NCBI GenBank assembly: GCA_963704005.1
Contig: CAVPGJ010000004.1
Coordinates: 310,001-374,000 of the forward strand
DNA length: 64,000 bases
Direction: 5' to 3'
Origin: AC-32 sp963704005
GTDB taxonomy: Bacteria > Actinomycetota > Thermoleophilia > Gaiellales > Gaiellaceae
The notes under the pieces were generated by a model. The model did no database searches, was not told where the DNA came from, and saw nothing but the letters and a program-made list of their open reading frames with translations. Positions 8,698 to 18,128 of the stretch are shown here, one piece after another; positions within the stretch are counted from its first letter, which is position 1; the number at the start of each line of letters is the position of its first letter. Both the position numbers and the translations under genes were made by a program.

Positions 8698-10169
8698 AAC
8701 GGGAACGTCGTCGCCTTCTCGCGCGCCGTGAGCCACTGCCACTCGGTCCAGAGCTCGAGGTTGGCGACGCCGCCGAAGTGACCGCCGTTGCTCGAGCAGC
8801 CGATGCCGCCGAACGGCGCCGGGGGCTCCTCGTTCACCGTCTGGTCGTTGATGTGCACCATCCCGGCCCGGAGCTGGTCTGCCACCGCGGAGGCGCGCTC
8901 GGCCGAGCCCTGCACCGCGGCGCTGAGCCCGTAGTCGGTCGCGTTCGCGAGTTCCACCGCCTCGTCGTCGTCGCGGAAGGAGATCACCGGCGCCACGGGC
9001 CCGAAGATCTCCTCGGCGAAGGCGGGCATCGACGGCGTCACGTCTCCGAGCACCGTCGGGGTGAAGAAGAGACCGTCGTTCGTGCCGCCGACGACGACCT
9101 TCGCGCCCTGGGAGACGCTGTCGTCGACGATCCGGCGTACCCGGGCGAGCTGCTTCTCGTTGATGATCGGCCCGAGAGCGACCTCGTCGGTGGCCGGGTT
9201 GCCGACCGGTAGGTGGCCGGCCCGATCGGCGAGAGCCTTCGTGTAGTCGTCGACGATGCTCTCGTGGACGAGGTGACGGCTGACCGAGAGGCAGATCTGC
9301 CCCTGGTGCAGGAACGAGCCCCACGCTCCCGCCGACGAGGCGGCCTCGATGTCGGCGTCCTCGAGCACCACGAGCGGGCTGTTGCCGCCCATCTCGAGCA
9401 GCGTGCGCTTCAGCATCCTGCCTGCGGCCTCGCCCACGAGGCGGCCGGTCGCGGTCGAGCCGGTGAAGGAGATCATCCGCACGTGCGGGTCCTCGACGAG
9501 GGCCTGGCCCACCGAGCCGTCGCCGGGCAGGACGTGCAGGATGCCCTCCGGCAGCCCCGCCTCCTCGAAGAGCCGTGCGATCACGACGCCGCCCGTGACC
9601 GGCGTGTTGGCGTCCGGCTTGAGGATGACGGCGTTGCCGAGCGCGAGCGCCCCGCCCAGCGAGCGCATCGCGAGCACGTACGGGAAGTTCCAGGGCGTGA
9701 TCACGCCGACGACGCCGATCGGAATGCGACGCGCGGTGCTCGTCCGGTCGGGCGTCATGGACGGCAGCTCCGTCACGAGCGGGTGGTCGGCGAGCGCTGC
9801 GGCCGTGTCGAGCTGGCCGATGGAGGCGCTGATCTCGAAGTCGGCCTTCGGCTGGATCGCGCCGGACTCGCGCACGAGCCAGTCGATGAGCTCGCCGCGG
9901 TGCTGCTCCATCAGCTCTCCGGCGCGGCGCACGATCGAGGCCCGGTCGGCGAAGGGCGTCTCCGCCCACTCGCGCTGGGCCTGCGCGGCCGACTTCGCCG
10001 CCTTGGCGATCGACGCGGGATCGCCGGCTCCGGCCGTACCCAGCACGTCGCCCGTGGCGGGCTCCACGGTCTCGATCTGCACGGGCGCATCGACCCAGCC
10101 CTCGCTGAAGATCTTCCCGGTCCACTGCTGTTCGTCGAGCAGGTTCCCAACCTCTGTCGTCGTGCTCAT
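8694..10169 (-). CDS. aldehyde dehydrogenase, benzaldehyde/vanillin dehydrogenase-like
   Basis: NAD(P)-dependent aldehyde dehydrogenase of 491 residues. The oxyanion Asn sits in TPWNFPYVLA, the catalytic Glu is about residue 259 (LLEMGGNSP) and the nucleophile Cys about 293 (HQGQICLS). The C-terminal EEPPAPFGGIGCSSNG is like bacterial benzaldehyde/vanillin dehydrogenases. The ATG overlaps the upstream GMC stop (ATGA) and has the ribosome site AAAGGAG, so the GMC enzyme and this enzyme form a two-gene alcohol-to-aldehyde-to-acid operon. It is paralogous in style to the enzyme at 37991-39460, sharing LHQGQIC and the ending PFPF, suggesting a related aromatic aldehyde substrate. Confidence 0.88.
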   Translation of the reverse strand: MSTTTEVGNLLDEQQWTGKIFSEGWVDAPVQIETVEPATGDVLGTAGAGDPASIAKAAKSAAQAQREWAETPFADRASIVRRAGELMEQHRGELIDWLVRESGAIQPKADFEISASIGQLDTAAALADHPLVTELPSMTPDRTSTARRIPIGVVGVITPWNFPYVLAMRSLGGALALGNAVILKPDANTPVTGGVVIARLFEEAGLPEGILHVLPGDGSVGQALVEDPHVRMISFTGSTATGRLVGEAAGRMLKRTLLEMGGNSPLVVLEDADIEAASSAGAWGSFLHQGQICLSVSRHLVHESIVDDYTKALADRAGHLPVGNPATDEVALGPIINEKQLARVRRIVDDSVSQGAKVVVGGTNDGLFFTPTVLGDVTPSMPAFAEEIFGPVAPVISFRDDDEAVELANATDYGLSAAVQGSAERASAVADQLRAGMVHINDQTVNEEPPAPFGGIGCSSNGGHFGGVANLELWTEWQWLTAREKATTFPF

Positions 10170-11752
10170 GCCGCTCCTTTCGTCACCTCGGCCTCGGCCG
10201 GGGAAAGTCCTCGGGACAGGATCAGGTCTGCTGCCTTCTCGGCGATCATCACCGTCGGCGCGTGCGTGTTGGCGCGCGTGATCGCCGGCATCACAGACGC
10301 GTCGACGACTCGCAGCGACGTCGTCCCGAGGACGCGCAGCTCCGAGTCGACCACCGCGCCCATCGCGCAGGTCGAGGTTGGGTGGTACACCGACTGCCCG
10401 GCGCGGCGGACGAACTCGAGGATGTCCTCGTCCGAGTCGGACTCCGGGACGGAGAAGGGCTCCCGCTCGACAGCCTTCAGCGCGGGCTGCTCCGCCAGCT
10501 CGAGCGCCAGACGCATTCCCGCGATCGCGCTCTGCCGGTCCTCTTCGGTGGTGAGGAAGTTGCAGAGCACGCGCGGCTTCGAGTCGGCGAGCGGCGCGCG
10601 CAGCATCACCCGGCCCCGGCTCGACGGCTTCACGACCACGGGGCCGAAGCAGTAGCCGGGCTCGTGGGGGGCCGTCAGGCCCTCGTCGAAGAACATCGAA
10701 GGCGCGAAGTGGAACTCGACGTCCGGCGCCGCCAGCTCGGGGCGCGTCCGGAAGAACCCTCCAGCCTCGGGGATGTTGGAGGTGAGGGGGCCGCTGCCGT
10801 CCTCGAACAGCTCGAAGTTCGCCGGGGTGAAGGTGCCGAAGAGCGTCGGCTCGTCGGTCAGGTAGTTGAGCTGCGCCATGCAGTGGTCCTGCAGGTTATG
10901 GCCCACCGGCAGGCTCTGCCGCACCGGGATCCCAAGCGGGGCCAGCTCCTCGTCGGGGCCGATCCCGGAGAGCATCAGCAGCACCGGCGACTGGTACGAG
11001 CCCGCCGAGAGGATCACCTCGCGCTCGGCCTGCACGGTCTCAGCGGAGCCGTCGTGCACGACCTCGACGCCGACGGCGCGGTCGCCGTCGAAGACGATTC
11101 GCTGGGCGAAGACGCCGGTCCGCACCTCGAGGTTCGGCCGCTCCGCCGCGGGATGAAGGTAGGCGTCGGCGGTGCTGCACCGCCTCCCGTCGCGCTGGTT
11201 GAGCTGGAAGCGGCCCACGCCTTCGGGGCGATCAACGTTCAGGTCGGGGATCAGCTCGTGCCCGGCCTGCACGGCCGCCTCGAGCATCGTGTCGACGAGC
11301 GGATGCATCGACCGGCTGTCGGAGACCGCCAGCGGGCCGCCGACGCCGTGGAACGCGTCCGCGCCGCGCTCGTTGTCCTCGGCGCGCTTGAAGTAGGGCA
11401 GCACGTCGTCGTACGACCAGCCCTCGCACCCGAGCTCCGCCCACTCGTCATAGTCGGCGCGGTTCCCGCGCAGGTAGATCATGGCGTTGATCGAGCCCGA
11501 GCCGCCGATCACGCGTCCGCGCGGCAGGTAAAGGCGCCGGTTGCCGAGGCCCGGCTCCTGCTCGCCGAGCAGGTCCCAGTCGAGACTCGACTTGAACACG
11601 GCCGGGAAGGCCGCCGGGATGTGGAGCTCCGGCACCGTGTCAGGGCCGCCGGCCTCCAGCAGGAGAACCTTGATGTCCGGATCTTCGCTCAGCCGTGAAG
11701 CGAGCACGCAGCCGGCCGAGCCGGCCCCGACGATCACGTAGTCAGCCGCCAT
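10166..11752 (-). CDS. GMC-family oxidoreductase (choline dehydrogenase-like)
   Basis: FAD-dependent alcohol oxidoreductase of 528 residues, like choline dehydrogenase and aryl-alcohol oxidase. It shows VIVGAGSAGCVLASRLSEDP at the N-terminus, GRVIGGSGSINAMIYLRG (GMC signature 1), LSAGSYQSPVLLMLSGIGP (signature 2) and the C-terminal QSVYHPTSTCAMG and NTHAPTVMIAEKAADLI with the catalytic His and the second His/Asn. The start at 11752 is chosen because GAGGTGG lies just upstream and the dinucleotide fold begins at residue 5; the longer frame to 11821 lacks a site. It leads the operon with the aldehyde dehydrogenase and is divergent from the gene at 11840. Confidence 0.88.
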   Translation of the reverse strand: MAADYVIVGAGSAGCVLASRLSEDPDIKVLLLEAGGPDTVPELHIPAAFPAVFKSSLDWDLLGEQEPGLGNRRLYLPRGRVIGGSGSINAMIYLRGNRADYDEWAELGCEGWSYDDVLPYFKRAEDNERGADAFHGVGGPLAVSDSRSMHPLVDTMLEAAVQAGHELIPDLNVDRPEGVGRFQLNQRDGRRCSTADAYLHPAAERPNLEVRTGVFAQRIVFDGDRAVGVEVVHDGSAETVQAEREVILSAGSYQSPVLLMLSGIGPDEELAPLGIPVRQSLPVGHNLQDHCMAQLNYLTDEPTLFGTFTPANFELFEDGSGPLTSNIPEAGGFFRTRPELAAPDVEFHFAPSMFFDEGLTAPHEPGYCFGPVVVKPSSRGRVMLRAPLADSKPRVLCNFLTTEEDRQSAIAGMRLALELAEQPALKAVEREPFSVPESDSDEDILEFVRRAGQSVYHPTSTCAMGAVVDSELRVLGTTSLRVVDASVMPAITRANTHAPTVMIAEKAADLILSRGLSPAEAEVTKGAA

Positions 11753-11839
11753 TCGGTTCCACCTCGGGTCGAAGTGCCCGACGCAGCTTAACCGCATCGA
11801 GGTAGCGCGATAGCTGCCCACGCGTTAGCGTTGACGCGG

Positions 11840-12721
11840 ATGTCCGCGGACCTGCTCGGGCTCTATTGGACCGTCTCCGGCCCGGTCGAGGTTCACGTCG
11901 GGCGGGAGTGGAGCCTCTTCGACCTGGCGGACCGCTGCGAGCACGCCTCGCGCGCGGGCTTCAAGGGCATCGGCCTGTGGCACGCCGATCTCGAGAAGGT
12001 GCTCGAGACGCGTTCGCTCGGCGAGGTGAAGCAGCTCCTCGACGACAACGGGCTCGAGTACCTCGAGCTCGAGTTCCTGATGGACTGGTTCCTCGACCCC
12101 GACGACGAGCGGCGCCAGGCATCCGACACGGTTCGCGCGCAACTGTTCGAGGCCGCCGCCGCGCTGGATGCGCACCACGTCAAGGTCGGCAACATCCCGG
12201 GCACGCCGTGTCAGCTGTCCCAGCTGACCGAGCGCTACGGCGAGCTTTGCGCCGACGCTGCAGAGAAGCATGACTCCAGGGTGGTCTACGAGTTCATGCC
12301 GTTCGACGTGAACGTGCACGACCTGGACTCGGCGCTCGCGATCGTCCAAGGCGTCGACGCGCCGAACGGCGGCCTCGCGATCGACACGTGGCACATGGCA
12401 AAGCTCGGGATCGAGCCGGATGAGCTGCGCCGCATCCAGCCGCGCCACCTCGGCTGGGTCGAGCTCAGCGACGGGCGCTACGAGAACATGCCCGACTTGA
12501 TCGACGAGACCGTCAACCACCGCAGGCTCCCCGGCGAGGGCGAGTTCCCGATCCGCGACTACGTCGCCGCCTGCCGCGAGGTCGGCTACGACGGCCCCTG
12601 GGGCGTCGAAGTGCTCTCGGAGGAGCTGCGCAACCTGCCGATCGACCAGATCTTCGACCGAGCCTACGAGACGAGCATGGCGCAGCTCGTCCCCGAATCG
12701 GAAAGGAGCCTCGGTGTCTGA
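11840..12721 (+). CDS. sugar phosphate isomerase/epimerase family TIM-barrel protein
   Basis: Xylose-isomerase-like TIM barrel of 293 residues. Metal-site residues typical of the family are visible as VYEFMPFD (Glu), IDTWHMAK (Asp and His), HLGWVELSDG (His) and the final WGVEVLSEE (Glu). These enzymes isomerise or epimerise sugars or inosose-type compounds, but relatives also dehydrate or cleave other small acids. The start is the ATG at 11840; a TTG nine bases upstream is possible and no strong ribosome site is seen. It precedes, and overlaps by eight bases, the E1 alpha gene, so it may provide a substrate for the oxoacid dehydrogenase. Specific reaction unknown. Confidence 0.75.
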   Translation: MSADLLGLYWTVSGPVEVHVGREWSLFDLADRCEHASRAGFKGIGLWHADLEKVLETRSLGEVKQLLDDNGLEYLELEFLMDWFLDPDDERRQASDTVRAQLFEAAAALDAHHVKVGNIPGTPCQLSQLTERYGELCADAAEKHDSRVVYEFMPFDVNVHDLDSALAIVQGVDAPNGGLAIDTWHMAKLGIEPDELRRIQPRHLGWVELSDGRYENMPDLIDETVNHRRLPGEGEFPIRDYVAACREVGYDGPWGVEVLSEELRNLPIDQIFDRAYETSMAQLVPESERSLGV

Positions 12722-13736
12722 GCTCGACAACGACCGCCTGATCTGGATGTTCACGCAGATGGTGCGGATCCGGGAGTTCGAGGAGCACGTGAAGAGCACG
12801 TTCGAGGAGCACCCGGGCGTGATCCGCGGCCACACCCACCTCGCCGACGGCGCCGAGGCCTCGATCGTCGGCTCGGTCGCGGCCATGGGGCCGGACGACC
12901 AGCTGCTCGCAACCTACCGCTGCCACGGCTACCCGATCGTGCTCGGCACCGACCCGAAGGCGATGATGGCCGAGATCTACGGCAAGGAGACGGGCCTGTG
13001 CAGGGGCTACGGCGGCTCGATGCACCTGGTCGACGTCGCGCGCGGCTTCCTCGGCACCTCCGGCATCGTCGCGCAGGGGATCCCGCACGCGACCGGGGCA
13101 GCCTATGCAGCGCAGATCCGCGGCAAGGGCCAGGTCGTGCTCGGCTTCTTCGGCGACGGCGCCTCGAAGCAGGGCGCGTTCCACGAGTCGCTCAACATCG
13201 CGTCGCTCTGGAAGCTGCCGATCGTCTACGTGATGGAGAACAACAGCTACAACGTCGTCACGCGCGTCGAGCAGGAGGACGCGAACGCCGCGGCGGGCGA
13301 GCCCCTCGCGGTGAAGGCGAAGGCGTACAGCATGCCGGGCGTGACCGTCGACGGCGCCGACCCTGTTGCGGTCCACGAGCAGGTGGCGGCCGCGGTCGAG
13401 CGCGCTCGCTCGGGACAGGGGCCGACGCTGGTGGAGTCGCTCGTGTATCGGCTGAGCGCACACGGCAACATCATCGCCCCGCCCGGCGTCCCGCTTCACT
13501 TCCCGGAGCACGAGGCGGTGAGTGTCTTCGGGGCGCCGGAAGAGTACGAGGCCGCGAAGCGCGGCGACCCGGTCCCGCGCTTCCGCGCGCGGCTCGTGAC
13601 CGATGGGACGCTGAGCGCCGAGGAGGCCGACCGGATCGCCGAGACCGCCCGCGACGAGATGGAAGCAGCGGTGGCCTTCGGGCTCGAGAGCCAGTTCCCG
13701 GCCCCTGAAGCGGCCGTCAACTACGTCTACGCCTAG
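12714..13736 (+). CDS. thiamine diphosphate-dependent dehydrogenase E1 alpha subunit (first copy)
   Basis: E1 alpha of the pyruvate/acetoin/branched-chain oxoacid dehydrogenase class, 340 residues. The thiamine diphosphate-binding motif runs from GDG at about 147-149 (FFGDGASKQGAFHESLN) to the asparagines in VMENN. The upstream YRCHGYPIVLG and CRGYGGSMHLVD are E1 alpha hallmarks. GTG start with GGAAAGGAG just upstream. With the beta subunit 15 bases downstream it would make an alpha2beta2 decarboxylase; no lipoyl E2 or E3 gene is in the window. Acetoin dehydrogenase is one option, but substrate cannot be read from sequence. Confidence 0.87.
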   Translation: MSELDNDRLIWMFTQMVRIREFEEHVKSTFEEHPGVIRGHTHLADGAEASIVGSVAAMGPDDQLLATYRCHGYPIVLGTDPKAMMAEIYGKETGLCRGYGGSMHLVDVARGFLGTSGIVAQGIPHATGAAYAAQIRGKGQVVLGFFGDGASKQGAFHESLNIASLWKLPIVYVMENNSYNVVTRVEQEDANAAAGEPLAVKAKAYSMPGVTVDGADPVAVHEQVAAAVERARSGQGPTLVESLVYRLSAHGNIIAPPGVPLHFPEHEAVSVFGAPEEYEAAKRGDPVPRFRARLVTDGTLSAEEADRIAETARDEMEAAVAFGLESQFPAPEAAVNYVYA

Positions 13737-13750
13737 AGAGGGAGTCATTC

Positions 13751-14731
13751 ATGGCACACGAGCTTCCCTACATCGCGGCGATCGAGGAGGCGATCCGCGA
13801 GGAGATGGAGCGCGACGAGACGGTCATCTACTTCGGCCAGAACATCGCGACCACCGAGAACGACCCGTTCCTGCAGGCGTTCGGCAGCGACCGCGTCCGT
13901 GTGACGCCGATCTCGGAAACGGCCGAGATCGGGATGGCGATCGGCGCGGCCTTCGGCGGCTACCGGCCGGTGGTCGAGCTGTACATGGCGGAGTTCATGC
14001 TCGTGGCGATGGACCAGGTCGTGAACGAGGCGCCCCGCTTCCACTACATGACCGGCGGGCAGGTCACGGTGCCGATCGTGCTCAAGGCCGGCTACGGGTT
14101 CACCGCGGGCTGGGCGGGGCAGCACACAGGCTCGATCTACGGCATGTTCATGGGTGTGCCCGGCCTGAAGGTCGCGGTGCCGGCGACGGCGGCGGATGCC
14201 AAGGGTCTGATGACGACGGCAATCCGCGACGACAACCCCGTCGCCTACTTCCACCACTATCTGCTGACACTCGAGCCGGGCGAGGTGCCGGACGGCGAGC
14301 ACGCTGTCCCCTTCGGCGAGGCGACCGTGCGGAGGGAAGGAAGCGACGTCACGATCGTCGCGATCGGCTGGCTCGTGGGCAAGGCGCTCGCCGCCGCCGA
14401 GCAGCTCGCGGCCGAGGGGGTCAACGCCGAGGTGATCGATCCGCGCACGCTCGCGCCGCTCGACACCGGGACGATCATCCAATCCGTGGAGAAGACCGGC
14501 CGGCTCGTCGTCGTCGACCAGTCGACGCGCCACGGCTCGGCGGCGGCGGTGATCGCTGCGGAGGTTGCCTCGACCGGCTTCGCGGCCCTGAAGGCGCCGA
14601 TCCAGCTCGTCACGGCGCTCGACGCGACCATCCCGTACAGCCAACCGATGGAGGACTACCTCCTGCCGGACGAGGCGAAGATCGTCGATGCGGCCCAGCA
14701 GGTGCTCGGCTCCGCGCCGGTCACGGCCTAG
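13751..14731 (+). CDS. thiamine diphosphate-dependent dehydrogenase E1 beta subunit (first copy)
   Basis: E1 beta partner, 326 residues, transketolase-pyrimidine domain first (AAIEEAIREEMERDETVIYFGQ, with the conserved Glu in ISETAEIGMAIG) and transketolase C-terminal domain second (REGSDVTIVAIGWLVGKALAAAE, EVIDPRTLAPLD). The ATG has the ribosome site GAGAGGGAG. The motif AFGGYRPVVELYMAEFM is the usual E1 beta sequence. It lies between the two E1 alpha genes and is the natural partner of the first; the second pair follows after three bases. One complex with mixed subunits or two specificities are both possible. Confidence 0.87.
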   Translation: MAHELPYIAAIEEAIREEMERDETVIYFGQNIATTENDPFLQAFGSDRVRVTPISETAEIGMAIGAAFGGYRPVVELYMAEFMLVAMDQVVNEAPRFHYMTGGQVTVPIVLKAGYGFTAGWAGQHTGSIYGMFMGVPGLKVAVPATAADAKGLMTTAIRDDNPVAYFHHYLLTLEPGEVPDGEHAVPFGEATVRREGSDVTIVAIGWLVGKALAAAEQLAAEGVNAEVIDPRTLAPLDTGTIIQSVEKTGRLVVVDQSTRHGSAAAVIAAEVASTGFAALKAPIQLVTALDATIPYSQPMEDYLLPDEAKIVDAAQQVLGSAPVTA

Positions 14732-14734
14732 CAG

Positions 14735-15688
14735 GTGAGCGAACCGGGTCGGCTCGACGCCGGTGTCGGCCTCGAGCTCCTGCGCACGATGTGGCGGATC
14801 CGCGTCTTCGAGGAGCGGGTCGGCGAGCTGACGCGCGCGAACGAGGTGCACGGCCTCGTCCACCTGAGCGTCGGGCAGGAGGCGGTCGCCGCCGGCGTCT
14901 GCGGCCAGCTGCGTCCGGACGACATGGTCTACAGCGGCCACCGGGCCCACGGGCACGCGATCGCCAAGGGCGCGCCGCTGGAGCGTGTCATGGCGGAGCT
15001 GATGGGGCGCGCCGACGGCCTCTGTCGCGGGCTCGGCGGATCGATGCATCTTGTCGACGTCGAGCACGGGCTGCTCGGCGCGACCGGCGTCGTCGGCGGC
15101 AACGTCCCGCTCGCACTCGGGAGCGCGCTTGCGAGCCGCCTGCTCGGCGGGGATCGAGTCGCGGTCGTCTTCTTCGGCGACGGCGCCGTGCAGAGCGGCA
15201 TCTTCGTGGAGTCGGTCAACCTGGCGGCGCTATGGCGGCTGCCGGCGATCCTCGTCTGCGAGAACAACGGCTTCGCCGAGTTCACGCCGCGCTCGGCGCA
15301 CACGGTCGTCGAGCGCGTCAGCGACGTGGTCGCCCCGTACGGCCTGGAACGCGAGACCGTCGACGGAAGCGACGTCGTCGCCGTTCGCGCCGCCTTCGCG
15401 CGCTTCCTCGAGATTGCGCGAGGGGGTGAGGGGCCGATGCTGCTCGAGTGCCTGACACACCGGCTCCGCGGCCATTACGAAGGCGACCCCGAGCGCTACC
15501 GCCAGGCGCTCGCCGCGGAGGAGTGGCAGGAGCTCGACCCGATCCTGCGGCTGCAACGACTCCTCGGCGTCGACGGGGCCGAGATCGAGCGGGGGGCGCG
15601 GGACGAGGTCGAGCGCGCCGTCGAGCTCGCGCGCGAGAGCCCGTTCCCGTCTCCCGAGCTCATGACGGAGCTCGTCTACGCGTCATGA
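14735..15688 (+). CDS. thiamine diphosphate-dependent dehydrogenase E1 alpha subunit (second copy)
   Basis: A second E1 alpha, 317 residues, from a GTG three bases after the first E1 beta. It keeps YSGHRAHGHAIAKG, CRGLGGSMHLVDVEHG and the thiamine motif FFGDGAVQSGIFVESVNL ... CENN. The sequence is only moderately like the first copy, notably in the C-terminal third (HRLRGHYEGDPERYR), so it is probably not a recent duplication. Such sequences are often named acetoin dehydrogenase E1 alpha. It is coupled to its beta partner by an ATGA overlap. Confidence 0.87.
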   Translation: MSEPGRLDAGVGLELLRTMWRIRVFEERVGELTRANEVHGLVHLSVGQEAVAAGVCGQLRPDDMVYSGHRAHGHAIAKGAPLERVMAELMGRADGLCRGLGGSMHLVDVEHGLLGATGVVGGNVPLALGSALASRLLGGDRVAVVFFGDGAVQSGIFVESVNLAALWRLPAILVCENNGFAEFTPRSAHTVVERVSDVVAPYGLERETVDGSDVVAVRAAFARFLEIARGGEGPMLLECLTHRLRGHYEGDPERYRQALAAEEWQELDPILRLQRLLGVDGAEIERGARDEVERAVELARESPFPSPELMTELVYAS

Positions 15689-16659
15689 CGGAGACCACCT
15701 ACCTGCAGGCGATCACGACGACGCTCGCCGAGTCGATGCGCGCCGACGCGCGCGTGCTCGTGCTCGGCGAGGACGTGGCCGAGGGCGGACCGTGGGGAGC
15801 GACCGCCGGGCTCGTCGAGGAGTTCGGCCCCGAGCGCGTCCGGAACACGCCGATCAGCGAGGCGGCGATCTGTGGCGTCGCGATCGGCGCCGCCCAGTCC
15901 GGGCTGCTCCCCGTGGTCGAGGTCATGTTCATCGACTTCCTGACGCTCGCACTCGACCAGCTCGTCAACCAGGCGGCGAAGGCGCACTTCATGTCCGGCG
16001 GGCAGCTGCAGGTGCCGCTCGTCCTCCGGACGCAGGGTGGTGCGGGCCAGCGCGGGGCGGCGCAGCACTCGCAGAGCCTCGAGGCCTGGCCGGCGCACAC
16101 GCCCGGGCTGAAGGTGGCGATGCCGAGCACCGCCGCGGACGCCGCGGGCCTGCTCGTGACCGCGATCGCCGACCCGAATCCCGTCGTGCTCGTCGAGAAC
16201 AAGACGCTGTACTTCCGCCGCGAGGAGGTCGGCGACGACCGCGAACCGGTTCTGTTCGGCCGTGCTCGGATCGTGCGGCCGGGGACCGACGTCACCGTCG
16301 TCGCGCTGTCGAGGCTCGTCCACGAGGCGGTCGCCGCCGCGGACGAGCTCGCGGCGGACGGGATCGAGGTGGAGGTGATCGACCCGCGCACGCTCGTGCC
16401 GCTCGACCTCGAGACGATCGTCGAGTCCGTCAGCCGGACGCACCGGCTCGTCGTCGCGCACGAGGCGGTTCGCAGCGGCGGCTTCGGCGCCGAGCTGGCC
16501 GCGCGGGTGCAGGAGGAGGCGTTCGACCAGCTCGACGCGCCGATCGAGCGCGTCGGGGCGCCGTTTGCGCCCATCCCGTTCAGCCCGCTGCTCGAGGACG
16601 CGTACCTCCCCGGCCGCCCCGAGGTGGTCGCGGCCGTGCGCTTCGTGCTCGGGCGCTAG
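15685..16659 (+). CDS. thiamine diphosphate-dependent dehydrogenase E1 beta subunit (second copy)
   Basis: E1 beta, 324 residues, ATG overlapping the preceding stop. Domain order is as in the first copy: pyrimidine domain with the Glu in ISEAAICGVAIGAAQSG, then the C-terminal domain with RPGTDVTVVALSRLVHEAVAAA and VIDPRTLVPLDLETI. The loop GAGQRGAAQHSQSLEAW is the expected insert contacting the cofactor. It closes a five-gene plus-strand run beginning at 11840. Its end overlaps the opposing acyl-CoA ligase end by four bases, so the boundary is tight. Confidence 0.87.
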   Translation: MTETTYLQAITTTLAESMRADARVLVLGEDVAEGGPWGATAGLVEEFGPERVRNTPISEAAICGVAIGAAQSGLLPVVEVMFIDFLTLALDQLVNQAAKAHFMSGGQLQVPLVLRTQGGAGQRGAAQHSQSLEAWPAHTPGLKVAMPSTAADAAGLLVTAIADPNPVVLVENKTLYFRREEVGDDREPVLFGRARIVRPGTDVTVVALSRLVHEAVAAADELAADGIEVEVIDPRTLVPLDLETIVESVSRTHRLVVAHEAVRSGGFGAELAARVQEEAFDQLDAPIERVGAPFAPIPFSPLLEDAYLPGRPEVVAAVRFVLGR

Positions 16660-18080
16660 GCCCGGCGCAGCAGCACGCTCGTGTCGATCGCGCGCTTGAG
16701 GATCTTCCCAGTCGGCCCCTTGGGCAGATCGTCGACGAACTGCACGTGCCTTGGATACTTGTAGCCGGCGACACGCTGCTTGACCCATGCCTTGAGCTCC
16801 TCCGCGTTCGGCGAGGCTCCCGGGCGTAGGACGACCAGCGCTGCGACTTCCTCGCCGAGGGTCTCGTCCGGGATTCCGATCACCGCGGCTTCGAGGACGT
16901 CCGGGTGCCCGTACAGCACCTCCTCGATCTCGCGTGGGTAGACCGAGTAGCCGCCGCGGAGGATCAGGTCCTTCTTGCGGTCGACGAGGAAGAGGTAGCC
17001 GTCGCCGTCGACGTAGCCGAGGTCGCCGGTCGCCAGCCAGCCCTCTCCGTCGATCGCCTCGTCCGTCGCCTGCGGATCGTCCCAGTAGCCGGGGATCACC
17101 GACGGTCCGCGGAACTCCACCTCGCCGACCTCGCCTGCCGGGACCGGCTCGCCCTCGAGTGACACGATCCGCAGCTCGGTACCGTCGAGGGGCGTCCCGA
17201 CGGAGCCGGGCTTGGGCGTCTGGCCGCGCACGTAGGTGGTGGCGATGCCGGAGAGCTCGGTCAGCCCGTAGCCTTCGCAGACCTCGCCGCCGAAGATCCG
17301 CTCGAAGTCGCGAGCGACCTCGACCGGGACGGCGGCGCCGCCGACGTGGGCGATCCGAACGGGTGGCAGGGCCTCCGCCGAGCGCGCGGCCTGGCAGAGC
17401 GCGATGCACATCGTCGGGACGCCGAGCAAGATCGTCGTGCCCGTCTCGGTCATCAGCGCCAGTGTCCGCTCCGCCTCGAAGCGGCGGACCACCGCGATCG
17501 CGGCGCCGGAGAAGAGCGTCGACAGGACTCCGGTCGCGAGACCCAGAACGTGCGAGAAGGGGGCCGCGCCGAGAACGACGTCATGTGGCCCGAGCTCGAG
17601 CGCGTCGGCCGCGTTCCTGGCGGCGGCGTGGAGACTGCCGTGCGTCAGGACCGCGCCCTTCGGCTTGCCGGAGGTGCCCGAGGTGAAGAGGATCACGGCC
17701 GGATCGGCGGCGTCTCGCTCGACCGGCTCCGCGGCCCGATCGGCCTCGGCCTCGAGCTCGCTCTCGTCCTCCAGGAAGACACGCGGCGTCGACGCCTTCA
17801 GCCGCGTCTCGACCTCCGGTGGCGCCAGAAGGGTGTTCAACGGCACGAGGATCGCGCCCAGCCGGAGCGCCCCCAGCGCCGCGGACAGGAACGCCGGGCC
17901 GTTCGGCAGCATCAGGGCGACCCGGTCGCCCGGTTCGACGCCTCGCTCGAGCAGGAGCGCGGAGGCGGCATTCGATCGCCGCTCGACCTCTCCATACGTG
18001 AACGTGCCGCTCTCGCCGACGAGCGCCGGTCGCTGCCCATGCGCCGTCACCGCGTCGCCAAAGATGCGTGCCAGGTTCAC
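16656..18080 (-). CDS. acyl-CoA synthetase (class I adenylate-forming)
   Basis: AMP-forming acid-CoA ligase of 474 residues, shorter than typical FadD (about 520-560). Motifs in order: ILFTSGTSGKPKGAVLTHG (P-loop, about residue 150), EGYGLTELSG (A5), GWLATGDLGYVDGDGYLFLVDRKKDLILRGGYSVYPREIEE (A7-A8 hinge region) and PTGKILKRAID with the catalytic lysine. GTG start. The substrate may be a fatty, aromatic or small carboxylic acid; the compact N-terminus resembles long-chain or feruloyl-CoA-ligase-like enzymes. It is monocistronic, divergent from the dehydrogenase at 18129 across 48 bases. Confidence 0.85.
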   Translation of the reverse strand: MNLARIFGDAVTAHGQRPALVGESGTFTYGEVERRSNAASALLLERGVEPGDRVALMLPNGPAFLSAALGALRLGAILVPLNTLLAPPEVETRLKASTPRVFLEDESELEAEADRAAEPVERDAADPAVILFTSGTSGKPKGAVLTHGSLHAAARNAADALELGPHDVVLGAAPFSHVLGLATGVLSTLFSGAAIAVVRRFEAERTLALMTETGTTILLGVPTMCIALCQAARSAEALPPVRIAHVGGAAVPVEVARDFERIFGGEVCEGYGLTELSGIATTYVRGQTPKPGSVGTPLDGTELRIVSLEGEPVPAGEVGEVEFRGPSVIPGYWDDPQATDEAIDGEGWLATGDLGYVDGDGYLFLVDRKKDLILRGGYSVYPREIEEVLYGHPDVLEAAVIGIPDETLGEEVAALVVLRPGASPNAEELKAWVKQRVAGYKYPRHVQFVDDLPKGPTGKILKRAIDTSVLLRRA

Positions 18081-18128
18081 CGCCGTAGGACGTTACTCCG
18101 GGGCTGACGAGTCGGCTACTGTCGCGCC

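Noticed and set aside
11753..11821. Longer N-terminus for the GMC gene starting at 11821
   Set aside because: The flavin fold starts at the ATG at 11752, which has a good ribosome site; the extension is unlike family N-termini.
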